Source of the DNA: Portulaca oleracea
Lineage: Eukaryota > Streptophyta > Magnoliopsida > Caryophyllales > Portulacaceae
Direction of reading: 5' to 3'
NCBI GenBank assembly: GCA_029582165.1
Contig: CM055885.1
Span: 9,856,729 to 9,920,728, forward strand
Length of the DNA stretch: 64,000 bases
Shown here: piece after piece, positions 1 to 12,832 of the stretch
Numbering within the stretch: position 1 is the first letter of the stretch
How the letters are laid out: each line of letters opens with the position of its first letter
Translations under genes and position numbers: made by a program
The notes under the pieces: generated by a model
The model's input: only the letters and a program-made list of their open reading frames with translations
Database searches by the model: none
Told to the model about the DNA's origin: nothing

Positions 1-2528
1 CAACAGTCTTCGACTTATATAAGATCGGGTTTTTGAGTCGGGGCATGACAAGATCAAGATCGAGTTTTGAGATGCTTTTGGTCGAGTTTGATGGCAGATC
101 ATGATTGCAATCGGTTGATGAAATAGATTTACTATCATTAAAGATCAAGTATGGGAGATCATGACTGGGCAAATGATCATTCTTGATTGAAGTGATTACG
201 CGCTTATCTTGCAGTGATGGATCAAACGTTGCATGAGATAAGTCATTAACTTTTAGTTTGTTAATTCAAGATAACTATGCAACTGTGTTATATGATGTGT
301 ACATGGCTTCTTCATGAATGTTTGGTTTGGTTTGATGCGTGCATGTGCTAGCACTTCCATTTATCAGGATATATCATGATCTGATTCATACATTTCCAAA
401 TAAGTTGAACGTGTGGCAACATATTTTCAAGCAAGTGATTAAAGACAAGATGAGATTTTTGTGGATAATGCATGTAAAAAAGGCTAAGAATTGGTTAAGG
501 ATTAGTTATAACTTCCAATAACTCCTTTTGGTATTATCCTATTTTGATCATAAGTTATGTGGATATGTGATTATCAAGTTTAAGTATTATGATTTATTTA
601 TACATGTTATATCCTATGTTATAATTTATGATGTTGCATGATTTTAATAATACATATCTTAAGTTATGTAGACTATAATTTTATGATCATGCGATAAGTT
701 GACAATATGTGTTATATTGTTTTATTTGAGTACAAGATGATCATGTTATAAGTGTTAGTCTATTAATTAAGTGTTATATGTATCATTCAAGTATGCATGT
801 TCAAGTATAAGATTTGCTACAAGAAAAGAAATGTATATTTTATGTACATTTGAAAAGATTATAAGTCCATGACTATGTTATTATAGATGGATTAAATTAA
901 GTTCAAATTGGCTAATTGTATGATTATGAATCCATAGTTATTATTTATTTGGATATAGTCATGAAGAGAATATTTCATAAGTAAATGTGAAGGTTTATTC
1001 ACATTATAAGTTAAGTAGTATTCTCTATAACATGCTCTTGTAGATCATGAATGAGTATTCATTGCCAATTAAAGTAAAACGTAATTAATTTTTAGTTACA
1101 TATTTTGTAGCAAATGTCCAATATGTAATAGTTTAATTACATATATGAGATGGAGTTTTAAATTCAATAAGAATACAAGTAAGGATTTTATTCTCCATGA
1201 TAACTTAATAAAGTTTATATTAAGTTTAAGTTGTAATGGTTTAATTACATGTTAAGATTAAGCTTACAAGTTGGTTATGGTTCCAATAAGTACAAGGTTT
1301 AGTATGAGGATGTTCTTAAGAAGCCTACAATATTGATTATTATACTAGCCTACAATATGATAGTTTAATCATATTGATTGCTAGATAATCTACAATATTG
1401 ATTGCTAAGGAGTCTACAATATTGATTGTCAAGAGCTTACAATATGATAGTTTAATCATATTGATTGCTAAGACCTACAATATTGATTGCTATGAGCCTA
1501 CAATATGAAAATTTAAGTCGTATTGATTGTAAATAAAGTTTAAGTATTCAAGTTAATTGCCTACAATATGATGGCTTAATCATATTGATTGCAAAAGTTA
1601 AGTTTCTTTCTCAATGTCGAGATGTAATACAATGGTTTAGTTGTATGGATATTAGTATCGAGTTATAATACAATGGTTTAGTTGTATGTATTGTCGATGT
1701 ATTTAAGTACTCAAGTTTAAGTTACAAGTGTTATTAAGTATGACTATCTTCACAGTTTAATAATTGATCATGGAAAGATATGGATTTATTTGGTGATCTT
1801 TATTAGTCAAGGATGAAGTAGGTCATTGTTTTCAAGTTGTTTAAAGAAAGACCTCGGTTTAATCCTTTGGTTAAAGGATTAAACAAGGATTTGATAATTT
1901 TGTATTATCAAGGGGGATAGGTATAAGCCCGATTTTAACAAATATTAATAATAGTGCCTCTTTTAGATACTTGGCTTGATGCCAAGCTCTAGGAGGGTGA
2001 CTCTATTAGATAGTGTTTGTGATAGCACAAATTCTAAAAACTGTCCCAAGGTTAAGTATTGTGCTTAAGCTGTAATGTTTAGAGGTTGAGTGTTTACTCT
2101 TAATAGACTGTTTAAGGATGGGGGCTCGATTACAGGAGCATATAAGTTTCAGTCTACCTATGTGAGCAAGAGGTGTAGCCGCCTCAAGGAGCTAATGGGC
2201 TTGACTTTGATTTGCTCACGAGAGGATATGTGACACATGGCGGATAACAGTGTCGTAAGTTCAAGGAATCTTAGTTGATGAGTTGTGCTAGTGAAATGTA
2301 TCCAAATGATCAACAAGGATGTGAAGTTCAATGCTTAGTCAACTATCACGTTCAGACATTTGTAATTATGTTCACTACATGGAAGCTCAAGTCGCAAGAC
2401 ACTATCCATGATACATAGCAATTCCTTACTCTCTTGGTGATTCAAGTTGTGTGTTTATGATATGTCACAAATGGCGGGGGTGTTGGAATATTAGTTAATA
2501 ATTCCATACACTCGAAATGGCGGGGGAT
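1..2528 (+). mobile_element. 3' internal region of an LTR retrotransposon (5' part outside window)
   Basis: This is the AT-rich inner flank of the LTR that starts at 2529, so the element reads on the plus strand and its 5' end lies beyond the window. Directly before the LTR is a purine-rich tract (GGCGGGGGAT, about 2519-2528) that fits a polypurine tract. I see no gag or pol motif; every frame is broken. The stretch is dominated by short direct and inverted repeats, above all a hairpin array at 1121-1687. The lineage is not identified. Confidence 0.6.
1121..1687. repeat. Array of hairpins with near-constant loop and variable stems
   Basis: Seven inverted repeats were read directly: 1121-1144 (stem ATATGTAAT), 1232-1249 (TGTAAT), 1353-1376, 1440-1463 and 1564-1587 (stem CAATATGAT), 1627-1646 and 1668-1687 (ATACAA). 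The loops are AGTTTA, GGTTTA or GGCTTA, with one extra base on each side in the last two. Copies of TACAATATTGATTGC lie between them. Stems differ between units while the loop is nearly constant. Confidence 0.8.
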
Positions 2529-3170
2529 TGTTGGATAATTTTAAGTGTATGATAAGTTTAGTGGCTCGATTTTATCTAAGTTAACTCATAAGATGGGCTA
2601 TTGGGTACAAGGAAAAGCCGGGTAGACTTTTCGGGACCTAATTGGCCCTATTAAGGGTAACACGGGTATGTGTTACCAAGTAAGGAGGTAACTTTGATAA
2701 TATTTAGTCGGTTTTATGTATGGATTATTTAAACATGCGTTCATACATGTTATGAGTGGATAATAGTAATTTAATTATGTTATTATCTATATTATTCAAT
2801 GATGAAAAGAAATTCTATCCACTTGAAAAGGTGGTTGAATCTTATCCATATCCACCCTATCCAAGTGCCTCTTCATGGCTTATAAATAGGGTGGATATGA
2901 TGTCATATCAAGATGATGTAAAATGGTACCAAGTCTAAGAATACCATTTGCAAGTTGTTGACATAGGACCCATCATATTCATTCCAACAAGAATCTCATC
3001 TCCTTGGTTTTTGGTGGCCACAATCTCTAAGGTTGACATGAGAGTTTGAGTCTAAGTTCCTACAAGGCGAGTGTTTTATCCTGCAGACTATATACGGCAG
3101 TTATATAAGTCGAAGGAGAGAAGGTATGCCTTCGACTCACTTGAATACCCGAGTAAATTCCCATCCTACA
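2529..3170 (+). repeat. 3' LTR of left-edge retrotransposon
   Basis: The unit starts TGTTGG and ends CCTACA, giving the TG...CA ends of an LTR, and follows a polypurine tract. A TATA box (TATAAATA, 2881-2888) marks a U3 promoter on the plus strand. Upstream of it, 2656-2677 is a perfect 8-bp hairpin (GGTAACAC, loop GGGTAT, GTGTTACC). No second copy lies in the window, so the boundaries rest on the ends, the tract and the TATA box. Confidence 0.6.
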
Positions 3171-4078
3171 CTGATTTTACATCAACATTTACAACAAAAA
3201 GTATTAAAAAAAATTATTAGAAATTAAATATAAAATCAAAAAAAATAATAGATAGATTTAAATGCACACATGTAACAACCACCAATTCGATTCCTAAATA
3301 GAATCAAATACCTATAATAAGTTCTAAATCAAATATCTAAATTATTTAACAAAAAGCATTAAAAAGAATTTATGGCCACGGACCTAATATTCACGGCAAT
3401 TGTTTCCTGCATATGGTTGACCACCTTCCAAATTCTATTATACAAAAATATTTTTGAACTGCGTTCCAAATTCTTTTATACAATAACATTTTTTCCCCTC
3501 CACTTTGTTGAGCATGCTCCTAATACTATCCTTACCTATAAGGCTATAATAAAAAGGGGAGTTGTTTTGTTGTTGCATTGGTGCCTGCTCGGGTGCTTGT
3601 TCTAATTAGGCGGTGTGGGCTTTAATTTGTTTATTTTCTTTCTTTCTTTTGATGGACAGTGTTGGCTTTAGTTGTAGCCTGTAGGTATATATAATATAAT
3701 ATGATATGATAAGTTTTATAGATAATAGGTGTCCATCTTGTCATCATCTTTCTCATTTTCTTTTCTCTTTCTTCCTCTTTACCTTGTTGATGCCCTGAAT
3801 TCTAATTGATGGAGAGTCTTCTCTCGAAACTCCCGCTTTTGTTGTTGTTTTGGTGCTGTGTGTGCCTGCTTCCCCCTGTAGCTTGCTCCTTTCCTCCCAA
3901 TATCTCATTCACATCATTCATTGTCATCAATCATCATTATAACAATATATTACCTCCTAATTGTTGCTAATAGTAGCTTTTTTCTTCCCACTTTAAATGA
4001 GAAAAAATTATTATGGAGGTAAGGAAATATGATGAAAACTTGTTTTTGAGTAAAAATTAGATGACCGTAATGGTATAT
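3171..4078. other. AT-rich intergenic DNA, nothing recognised
   Basis: No convincing coding frame. The 77-codon open frame at 3372-3605 has no recognisable domain. Confidence 0.6.
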
Positions 4079-4441
4079 TACCTCCCTTGGAAAATGTTTG
4101 TCATTATGATTAATTTTTTTTCTAATTTATTTGTTACTTTTACCATTTCAACAACTATCACTATTTTTTTATATTAACGATTAAAATTTTTGGCACAATT
4201 TCCTAGACGACATATAAATAAAAATGGAGGTATTGCTATTTTTAACGTGTTTTTTCAGATACTAAGGCGTAGGTAGTGAGAGAATGTGAGTATGAATAGT
4301 TTTTATCGATTAAAAAGTAAAAAGTTAACATAATTATTAAAATTAAAATAATTAAAATAGGTATTGGGAAATGGAAAATGACAATTATTTTGAAATAAAA
4401 AAGTTAGTTTAAGTATCAATTAATATTAAACGAAGGGAGTA
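4079..4441. mobile_element. Possible Stowaway-like MITE
   Basis: The left end TACCTCCCTTGG and the reverse complement of the right end, TACTCCCTTCG, resemble the CTCCCTCCGT-type termini of Tc1/mariner Stowaway MITEs. The inside is AT-rich without coding potential. The inverted repeat is imperfect, so the element is old or the assignment is wrong. Confidence 0.4.
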
Positions 4442-5314
4442 TATTCAAACCCTTTTAAGTTTTATCTCTTATGGATGCATTTATAGTGATTGTCATCCAT
4501 GACAACTATCATAAGTAAAATAAATCTTACTCGTACATGTGTTAAGTTTTATATTGACCGTTAGCTTTATTATTTAATATAAATTGTAAAATATATATTT
4601 TAAAATTTTAGTTTATTTAAAAAAAATTAAAATAAATATCTTTTAAAATATGTTTGTTTACTCGATAAAAATTACTTAGAGATAAGGTATTTAAATTTTA
4701 AAAAATCTCCCCCAAAAACTTTTTATTAAGAAAATATATTTTGTAATGTTGTACTAAATAAAAAAATTGAATGTTACAAAATTGAATGACACAAATTAAA
4801 GTTGACACATGCATGGATAAACATTGTTTCCACTGTGATGATTGTGATGGTTAACAACCATTATAAATTTTTCCATCTCTTATTTAAGTGTGTAGAATAC
4901 TAGAATTAGCTTATGTAAATTAAGGTAAGGTAATTAAGGAAATAAAAGACATTTAAAAAAATGCTAGAGATAGATAAATGTGACATCACTCCTTTCTTTT
5001 CTATTTTTAAATTAATTATGTCAGTTGAATAAAAAAAAATTAAATATAAGTTATCTAAAATTAAGTAATGTTCTTTTGACTGATAAGGTAAGATTAGGTA
5101 AGGTAAGGTTAAATTCGGTTAGGTTAGATAAGAATAATCTTACCAAGTTAAAGAACATAAGGTAAATATTCCATCCGCCTCAAAATAATTGTCAAAATCC
5201 AAAACAATTGTTCATTTTGATAAATTTTGACCGCTAATTAATTAAAAATTACAATAACTCACAAAATGAAATCAGTACCAATAGAAACTTATTTTCCTAA
5301 ATATTATTATTAAC
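4442..5314. other. AT-rich intergenic DNA, nothing recognised
   Basis: No gene is visible. A sequence near 5166-5195 (ATCCGCCTCAAAATAATTGTC) resembles one Stowaway terminus, without a clear partner. Confidence 0.5.
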
Positions 5315-5572
5315 TACTTCCTTTGTTCCATATTAGTTCTCATAATTTTGATTTCTACGGTTTCTAATGTCACTCATTGATTGATAGTTTGTTATATAAT
5401 ATGTTATTAGCAATTGCAATATTATAATTTTATGATAATATTTTTCGTCATGAATCTAATGGTGGTAATTTTATATCGCAACTCATTATATATATTGAAA
5501 AATTTATGGTCAAAATTTTTAAAATTTAATTGCATAATTTTCAAAGACAATTAATATAAAACGGAGAGAGTA
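5315..5572. mobile_element. Stowaway-like MITE, about 258 bp
   Basis: The left end TACTTCCTTTGTTCCATATT pairs imperfectly with the right end, whose reverse complement is TACTCTCTCCGTTTTATATT. These are typical degenerate Tc1/mariner Stowaway termini starting with TA. The interior is AT-rich and non-coding. Confidence 0.6.
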
Positions 5573-7426
5573 AATTTAAAAATTTTATTAAAATAAATTA
5601 ACAATGCCCGTGCCTCACCAAACACACCCACGTTCACCTCATCGCTCTACACTACGAAAATTCTAGAATACCCGACCCCTACTCTCCCACCCCAGCGTGT
5701 GAAAAGATATCCCCATCTTCTCCCTGGATCGCAATCTACCCAGTGAAAATCACTTACCGGAACAGACACCTCGTCTTCCCCGATTGGTGCTTCAACCCAA
5801 CGTAGTCGTATCCGTATGAGCACCCCTTATACCCTTCCGGTCCACAACTTCAAGGCCTCCTTCCTCTGCTTGCACTAACTCGAGATGGAAACATAACACT
5901 CGCACAAAACTCACCAAAGCTTGCAAACTCACTTAGAAACTTCTTAAACTTCGTTACACGCGATTTAACAACAAACTAATTGCTAAAAGGATGGATTGGT
6001 AACACCGAATACACTAAAGCTCAGAGTAAAAAATAGCGAAAGATGAGAAAGAAACGTTCTCTCTCTATACTGTTTCTCTCTCTGACACCCTGTTTCTTAT
6101 GGTAACATACTATATAACTTAGAATCTCATAACCTACAACTGCGATGTCAATAAGTACCCCCAGCAGACTTTCATTGACAAACCATCTGACTACATAAAC
6201 AATGTTGCATTCATTTCCCACAATCTATTATATATATTATTTTTAACTATAAATAGCTCTAAACTATTTTTTTCCAAAAAAATTGGGGGTCAATTGACCA
6301 CCTTGATCCTTAATAACTTCGCACCTTAAATAACCTCAACTTCCACTTAAGCTCCACCTACTCCTTTCCTCATGTTGTGTCAATGATATAGCAATTACCA
6401 ACCCTAAACCATAGGCCTACCACATAAAAGAAGGAAGCCTTAAGATGGCATATTATTGTGATTTGTGAATGATTTTCCCTTTCGTGCAAGGGTTTTGAAA
6501 CATGGTGCTTACTAGGTTAACAAGCAGTCATTTGATTGGGAGGGGCGAGAGGGGGGGGGGGGGGGAACGCTAATTCATAAATTATAACATATTCCATATC
6601 ATGTCCCAAAGCCCTACAGGTGGAGGGTTTAATTTCTTAAGCGGTCATTTCTTCCTTGGAGAATGTTGCAGGTGACAACTAACCCAACTATGCACATTGG
6701 CACCCCCATACTCTCTACGTTACAGGCCTATTGTGTTAAACCTCTGCGATATAGGCCCAATGAATTAGACTATTTACCTATGCTAAAAAAAAAAGAAAAA
6801 AAACATATTCCATATCGTGTCCATATGTAACAGCTGAGATGTCATTGTTCTAAATTTCTAAAGCTTATCTTATCATATCTATGCTGCTGTTTTAAGTTTC
6901 ATTGCTCATAAATTGTTACATATTCCATTAACTGTTAATGGAGGAACGAATCATGGAATTGCAAAAGGTTTGAAGGTAGCCATTCAATACATACACTAAA
7001 TCAGAGGAATCCTCTAGATTCTATTTCTAGTTTAAATTAGGGCTCAGAGTGCTATAGCCTCTACATTAGCAACCGCTTCTACTTAGCAGCTTTGAAAATG
7101 CTAAATACAAAAACTAGCGAGGCTACAAGTTTTGTACGAAATTCCCAACGCTCTGAACTATGATCCCCAAGAAAATATAGGATGCAGATATACTGCAAGC
7201 AATTCCATAACTCTCCCGTGATCAGCAGCCTGCCAACAATAGACCAAAACAACCATCGTCAAAAGTAATGTTGAATAACAAATCTGCAATTGAACGTCAA
7301 AAGTAGTTAGAAATTGCAGCATATTTGTCACTAATGCACTTCAAAGGGGGAGGATTAACTTGTCTTTTAGGAGATTTGCACATAGGGCAATAAACTTACC
7401 AATTATGTCATGGATTTACCTTAAGC
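5573..7426. other. Intergenic DNA and probable 3' flank of the zinc-finger gene
   Basis: No coding gene is recognised. The part from 5600 to 5880 is richer in C than its surroundings but holds no long frame. A run of 15 G lies at 6551-6565. The last few hundred bases below 7427 should include the 3' untranslated region of the minus-strand gene; I found no unambiguous polyadenylation signal. Confidence 0.5.
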
Positions 7427-10400
7427 TTAGCTAACATATGCTACAGGCGGCAAATCATCATTTGAACCTAAATCAACATCAATGTTAGGATAGTAACGCT
7501 TTATTGTGGCTTGATCAGCAGCATGCTTGTCTTGTGCCTTTCTTTTAAGCCTGCATTAATTTAATAGTAGAAAGCTCAGAACAAGATGTGTAGGTTGGGA
7601 TTCGGGTTATTTTTCAACTAAGTCTAACATTTGTTGCCCGCAAGTTAAAAAGCACAAACAACCCCTCCCCCCCAACCTTTCCTGTTCTTCTGGAGCAAGG
7701 CCTTCGCAATTCAATAGCACGCCAAAAGTTTGAAGCAAGAACAAGATAAAGTAAATTACCGCTGAGATGAAATGTGCTTTTCAATCACTTTAGTCTCTTC
7801 AGTGCTGAAAGTAAACCAGTTGTCATTTGATGTGATTTCTTTTGGGTCTCCTATATCTGCAGATAAGAAATTAGGGAGATCAAAAGCACACCATGACAAT
7901 GAATCACACCAAATAAATATTTCATGGTGGAAAATAAAATATCCTGCAATGGAAAATTGGAAACCACTGACCTTGGCATAGCAAGCCTAAGTCACTAACA
8001 CAGTTTAATCTCCAGTAAGCATGACCCTTGGAATCCAAAAAGACTGCCTCTGTTCTTACAGCGTCTGATCTTTGCTTTTCTATGAATAATCATAGACAGG
8101 CAAAAGATGTTATTAAACATCCAATGTCAGAAATGAATGCACAATTTGTGGTAACTGTTTTCAACTCCAAGTCACACAACAGTCCATTCACAGTTTATCA
8201 AATTTAAGTCGTAAATATCACAGTCTACAATTTGCACCTGAAAATGATAAGATTAACCTTTGACACACTCATGCACATTTGTTTCAAGTTCAGGGAAATT
8301 AGAGTGAAGCATGCATCAATATCTCAATAGATTCATTACATAAAATAAGTAAAAGCCATAAAATAAAGAGACATACTCTTGGGCACCAAGTCCATAGCTT
8401 CCAACATCTCCACATGTGCTTGCTCTGCCTCAGCTTTTATTTTTGAAACAATAGAGTCATGCTCAGAAATGGTAAGCGGGGCACCATTCTTTGCCATAAT
8501 AACTTTCGCAACTTCATCCTGGAGCTTTCGTTTGGTAAGCCTTTCCTGGATGAGATACATCAACAGAATTCAAGGTCTACTCTACTCTAAGTCATTCATC
8601 TTCCCTTCATTAGTAAATATAAACTCACCTTCTCCTTTGCCGCATTTAGATTTTCCTTTGCTTCCTTAACCTGTTCAACAAACTTCATATTATGCTCCTC
8701 TATCCAATTCCTCATTTCTCTGAAAAAGAAAACAAGTTACATGGCAGTAATTGTCTATCAGATTTTCAAAGAATAGAGCATCTACCCCACTTACGCTGTA
8801 TATAGGGCTTCATCACAAAGAAATGTCACAAGTCTGAGCTTTTGCGAAGGCTCCAACAGTTCATATCCAATGCTTCCCTTGTCAAAGCAATTCTCAGGTA
8901 TATCTTCTAATTCACAGTCAGATGCAGAAAGACATTTCTTCAGAGAATGTATCCAAGAATCTTTGCCATTAGTGGGACTTGAAGGTGGAGACCTAACAGC
9001 ATATCAGGACAATTTATCACCATAATAGTAAATTTTAAGTTCACAGCACCAGTCTCTTGCAGAAGATTCTTACTCGTCTTCCATGTTTTTCACTATGAAT
9101 GACACCAGTTGGGTAAGAAATTGGACAGCTGAGGAGCATTTTCCATTCCGCCTACTGCGTCCACACATAATATCTCGTAGTACTGATTCTGCTTGTCCTT
9201 TCCTTACGTCAAGAAGCTATCAAGAAGATAACAGTTGAAACTCTTAATTTGTTGATCAATACAATATTACTTCCATAACCAGTACCGTAAAACTAGAGTT
9301 TCTTCCAATTAAACCATACAAATAACATTTTACTCATTTAAGGCCATTGATCAATTTGGCTACAATAATAAAAAGATTACGATGCTGACTAATTTCCACA
9401 GCCTTATTCCTAAACTTAAAATTATAGCTTCTGGACCACACCACCCCTGTATTGTGACACTGATCAGCATAGGTGTTTCCAAAGACATTGCACAGATATT
9501 CTCCAACTTAACAATGACAAGTTTGTTTTTCATTTCTTACCTCCCCAAACGTTGAGCAAAACTCCAGAAATTGCAACGCATGTCCTACATCTTCAGGAAC
9601 CAAGTCAACTCCCACCACTGTAGTTAGCAAATTGCCTGGAGGCAACACAACCTCCACTTTTTTATCATTAAAACTCATAAGTTTATGAACCGGCAATATC
9701 ACATCGAGTTGTGCTTTCAATTCGGCCTCTTTCTTGGTTTCTTCAGTTGCAGAAAAGGCAGGAACGCCAGAATGACGAGCATCCACCATGTCTTCCTTGA
9801 TGGTAACTTCCTGTGGGAATTCTGATTTTCTTGGACTTGTACGGGCAGTACCCTTGGCATCTTTTCTAGAAGTACCTACAATACCATTTTGCTTAGCAAC
9901 TTCAGCCAGCTCTTGCAGTCCTTCCTTTTTGGCTTTCTTGGCAGCCTTCTCATCATGACTTGGAGATGGAGGCGAGTTTAAATTAGCATTACAAGTTCCA
10001 TCAAAAGAGTTTTCCTTTCCTCGTTTTTTAGGACATACAACAGCAGACTCCTGAAGATAAATAATATAAAAACATTAAAAACAAGACAAGCAGGCGTCAA
10101 CATAAGCTGCTTTCAACTCAGTTCCGTAACGAACTACTGAGTGCCAATGCATCAAACCTCAGTTGAAGCTGCCAACTTCTTTGGAGATGGCACCACCCTC
10201 TTTGGAGATGTTACCAACTTCTTTGGTGAGGCCATCTTTGGAGATGTCGCCAACTTCTTTGGTGAAGTCATGTTGTTTTTAACAACTTTCTCTTGGCAAA
10301 CATCAGGACCCTTAACATCCAATAACTGTGATACTGATGAAAACCCAGTTGCCTTAGCAGTGTGGACAAGAATACCGGTGGGCTTGTGACCCCTTTTCTT

Positions 10401-11726
10401 CCTGGAATAGAATTTCAAATCACTCAGGTTACCACTAGTGACAAACATAGATTGAAGGAACCATAAATAGATCGTAAAGAAAAGTACATGCAAAAACTGC
10501 AATTGCATATCCCCCTGCATTTTGGACACTTCCAATCATCTAGAGCTTCCATCTCTTCAGCTTTTTCCCCATACCTAGTTGGACAGTAAAGGAAATTAAA
10601 GCCCTGTATTAAGTAAGCACTGAGAGAAATTCATAATGTACAAAAGTTAGAGATGCTCATCTCTACTGCCATTGCCTTACCTATTAAGAAGACACTTATG
10701 ACAGAACTTGATAGTGCATTGCTTGTCCAGCTTCTTATTCTTACAAGCCGCAGTGAAGTCCATGGTTTTTTGACGGCACTTCAGAAACAACAAATTAAGC
10801 ATCAGAAACCACAAAGTAAGCTAGAACAGGTAGGTTTTAAGTTCAAATTATTCCAACTCTCCCTATCAGCATATTCAGTTTTCCCTATTTGTTCTTACTA
10901 TTACCCATCATGGTACCTTCACTACCTTGTACGGAAACATAAATGATTAACTAATACAGAGATATCATGTTATGAGACTCAAGGCCCCATCAGTTTACTG
11001 GGTATGACTTTTGAACATCCATGAGTGAAAATGTCAGATTGACAAGGCTGAAAAACATAGGTGATGAATTGAATGAAGCACTCCAAAAGATCTTTTTTTT
11101 TTTAACTCACCCCGCTCCAGCCACCTCAAACAAAAGCAGAAAGTGAAAACATTGAGACAACATCCCACAGTAAAACGAAGGGGGGATTACAAATTTTGTA
11201 AAAACGTCCCAAAATACATCCAACTTTTTTCTACAAGCAAGAAGGATGATTTAAACACCGATATCTCCCCCTTTCATCCCTAATAACATCAAAAGGACAA
11301 CGAAACTTTTTTCTCACTTCAAACGTTCTAATGTCTGACAGCAGTCCTACGCTTGTTCATTCAAAACCCTAATAGTATTCAACACAAATTAGCTGAACAA
11401 GCCAGAACAATGCTGAACAAAATAATGCGGGTTTTCCCTGAGAGTCCTCCAATTTACACAAAATCCGCGGAATGACTTGATATAAGAAAGAGGAAAGGAA
11501 AAAGGAATTATACCTGATGGCAAGTCTTGCCATTTTGAGAATCGTAGATCCTGCCACCGACGACCCGAACACCGGGGCACTTATTACGCTTGGATTGCTT
11601 GGGACCATCTTCTTTCTGGGTTTGAGATCTACACATTTGTTGGTTGCTGCTGCTGCTGCTGCTCATGGTCTTCTTCCTCTGAGAAGAAGTAGTGCTTGCA
11701 GTTGCAGGGCTCGAAGGCACTGCCAT
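7427..11726 (-). CDS. CDCA7/R1-type zinc-finger protein with DDT and WHIM-like segments, 12 exons
   Basis: I assembled 12 exons by GT-AG sites and frame: 11514-11726, 10681-10778, 10488-10574, 10158-10401, 9541-10050, 9074-9216, 8795-8992, 8629-8719, 8377-8545, 7972-8079, 7760-7856, 7427-7550. They total 2082 bp and encode 693 residues plus stop, with no internal stop. Residues 50-144 form a zf-4CXXC_R1 domain (Cys at 69, 72, 83, 92, 97, 100, 120, 123, 127, 129, 132) ending in the family signature KPTGILVHTAKATGFSSVS. Residues 179-208 hold five SPK repeats, a minor-groove-binding type of motif. A DDT-like segment follows (LVPEDVGHALQFLEFC, near 364-380), then a WHIM1-like motif (LLEPSQKLRLVTFLCDEAL, about 477-495), a Lys/Glu-rich predicted coiled coil (about 500-585) and SDAVRTEAVFLDSKGHAYW (about 589-607). 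Known family role: nuclear DNA/chromatin binding; CDCA7 partners Snf2 remodellers such as HELLS/DDM1. The DDT-WHIM architecture suggests a remodeller-associated plant subgroup rather than strict CDCA7; that is inference. It appears intact and free of TE insertions. Confidence 0.92.
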
Positions 11727-12051
11727 ATGTCCGAAAAAGTTTCTGGGGCTTGGAAGAAAGAGATATGTGGGAGGCCAAGCGAAATGGGTTACTTGAGTTT
11801 TCTAAGTTGAGCGTATAATTTAGTGGATTAAATGGTGTGCTGCTAATGCTAAATTGCCAAGCGACTTCAATTGTTTGGCGGGATTCTTTTTAAATTTTTG
11901 GAGTTTTGGAGGGTACATAAGGCAGCACGGCGCCAGCCTTAAACATTTCAACATTTTTAACCCGGGAACCATACTGCATCTCAAAACCCCTTTTTTCGAA
12001 CGAAAATCGGACAAAGTATAGGAAGTTAAGTGGGAAATAATTTAATAATCA
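11727..12051 (-). promoter_or_regulatory. Presumed 5' flank and promoter of the zinc-finger gene
   Basis: This is the only non-TE sequence between the start codon at 11724-11726 and the first Copia-1 LTR base at 12052. At most about 325 bp of native upstream DNA therefore remains next to the gene. I see no clear TATA box. The open frame at 11820-12014 has no recognisable content. Confidence 0.45.
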
Positions 12052-12302
12052 TGAAACAATAGATATATAAACACAATATAGAGAATAATAGAGAAGAACA
12101 ATAGAGACGAGAGAGATTGCGAACAGGAGAATAGGATGATCTTATTCATGACCCACATGGAGTATTTATACTAGTTACATAGCAAGAGTCTTGCATTTCA
12201 TATGAAAACAAAATCCACCTATATTATATCATCCTAATATATAAAAATAATCAAAATATATATGGTTGGTATATGGACATTCATATATATATATATATAT
12301 AT

Positions 12303-12780
12303 GAAAATTTGATTCTAATAATCCCTACTTTCATGAATTGGACAGCAATAATCCCTACTATCAATTTGGATTCTGGTGGTCCAAAAATAAATAAAATTGT
12401 ATTCTAGTGGGACGCTACCGAGTCAAGTGGCGGTGACTCGGTGATTTGCTGACGTGTACCGGTGAAAGTGTGTTTGACCAAAAAATAATTATTTTTGTTG
12501 TATTCTAATAGTCCCATTTAAATTGCTATTGTATTCTAGTAGTCTCATTGACATATTTATTGTATTCTGGTTGTCCCATTTCATAGTTGATTATCCCAAA
12601 TTCTCGGTCAAACACACTCTCATCGGTACACGTCAGCAAACCACCGAGTCAACGACACTTGACTCGGTGGTGTCCCACTAGAATACAATTTTATTTATTT
12701 TTGGACCAACAGAATCCAAATTAATAATAGGGATTATTGTTGTCCAATTTGCAAAAGTAGGGATTATTAGAATCCAATTT

Positions 12781-12781
<1 letters not shown>
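12303..12781. mobile_element. TIR element (MITE), family T, copy a
   Basis: Long terminal inverted repeats of about 200 bp. The left end reads TTCTAATAATCCCTACTTT and the right end ends in its complement. Inner blocks (the ACTCGGTG box, and GTGGTCC beside AATACAATTTTATTT) are mirrored in order. There is no coding capacity. It lies between two (TA)n tracts inside the Copia-1 LTR. Confidence 0.75.

Positions 12782-12782
<1 letters not shown>

Positions 12783-12829
<47 letters not shown>
12783..12829. repeat. (TA)n microsatellite between MITE copies a and b
   Basis: Almost pure AT dinucleotide run. Similar runs lie at 12286-12302, 13381-13421, 17926-17960 and about 19485-19550, so every insertion inside the Copia-1 LTR is bounded by (TA)n. 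Confidence 0.9.

Positions 12830-12832
<3 letters not shown>

Noticed and set aside
3372..3605. 77-codon open frame with hydrophobic residues
   Set aside because: No homology recognised, no promoter or conserved context, in AT-rich intergenic DNA.
10141..10389. Plus-strand open frame with FFGD/FFGE repeats
   Set aside because: It is the antisense shadow of the SPK repeats in exon 4 of the zinc-finger gene.
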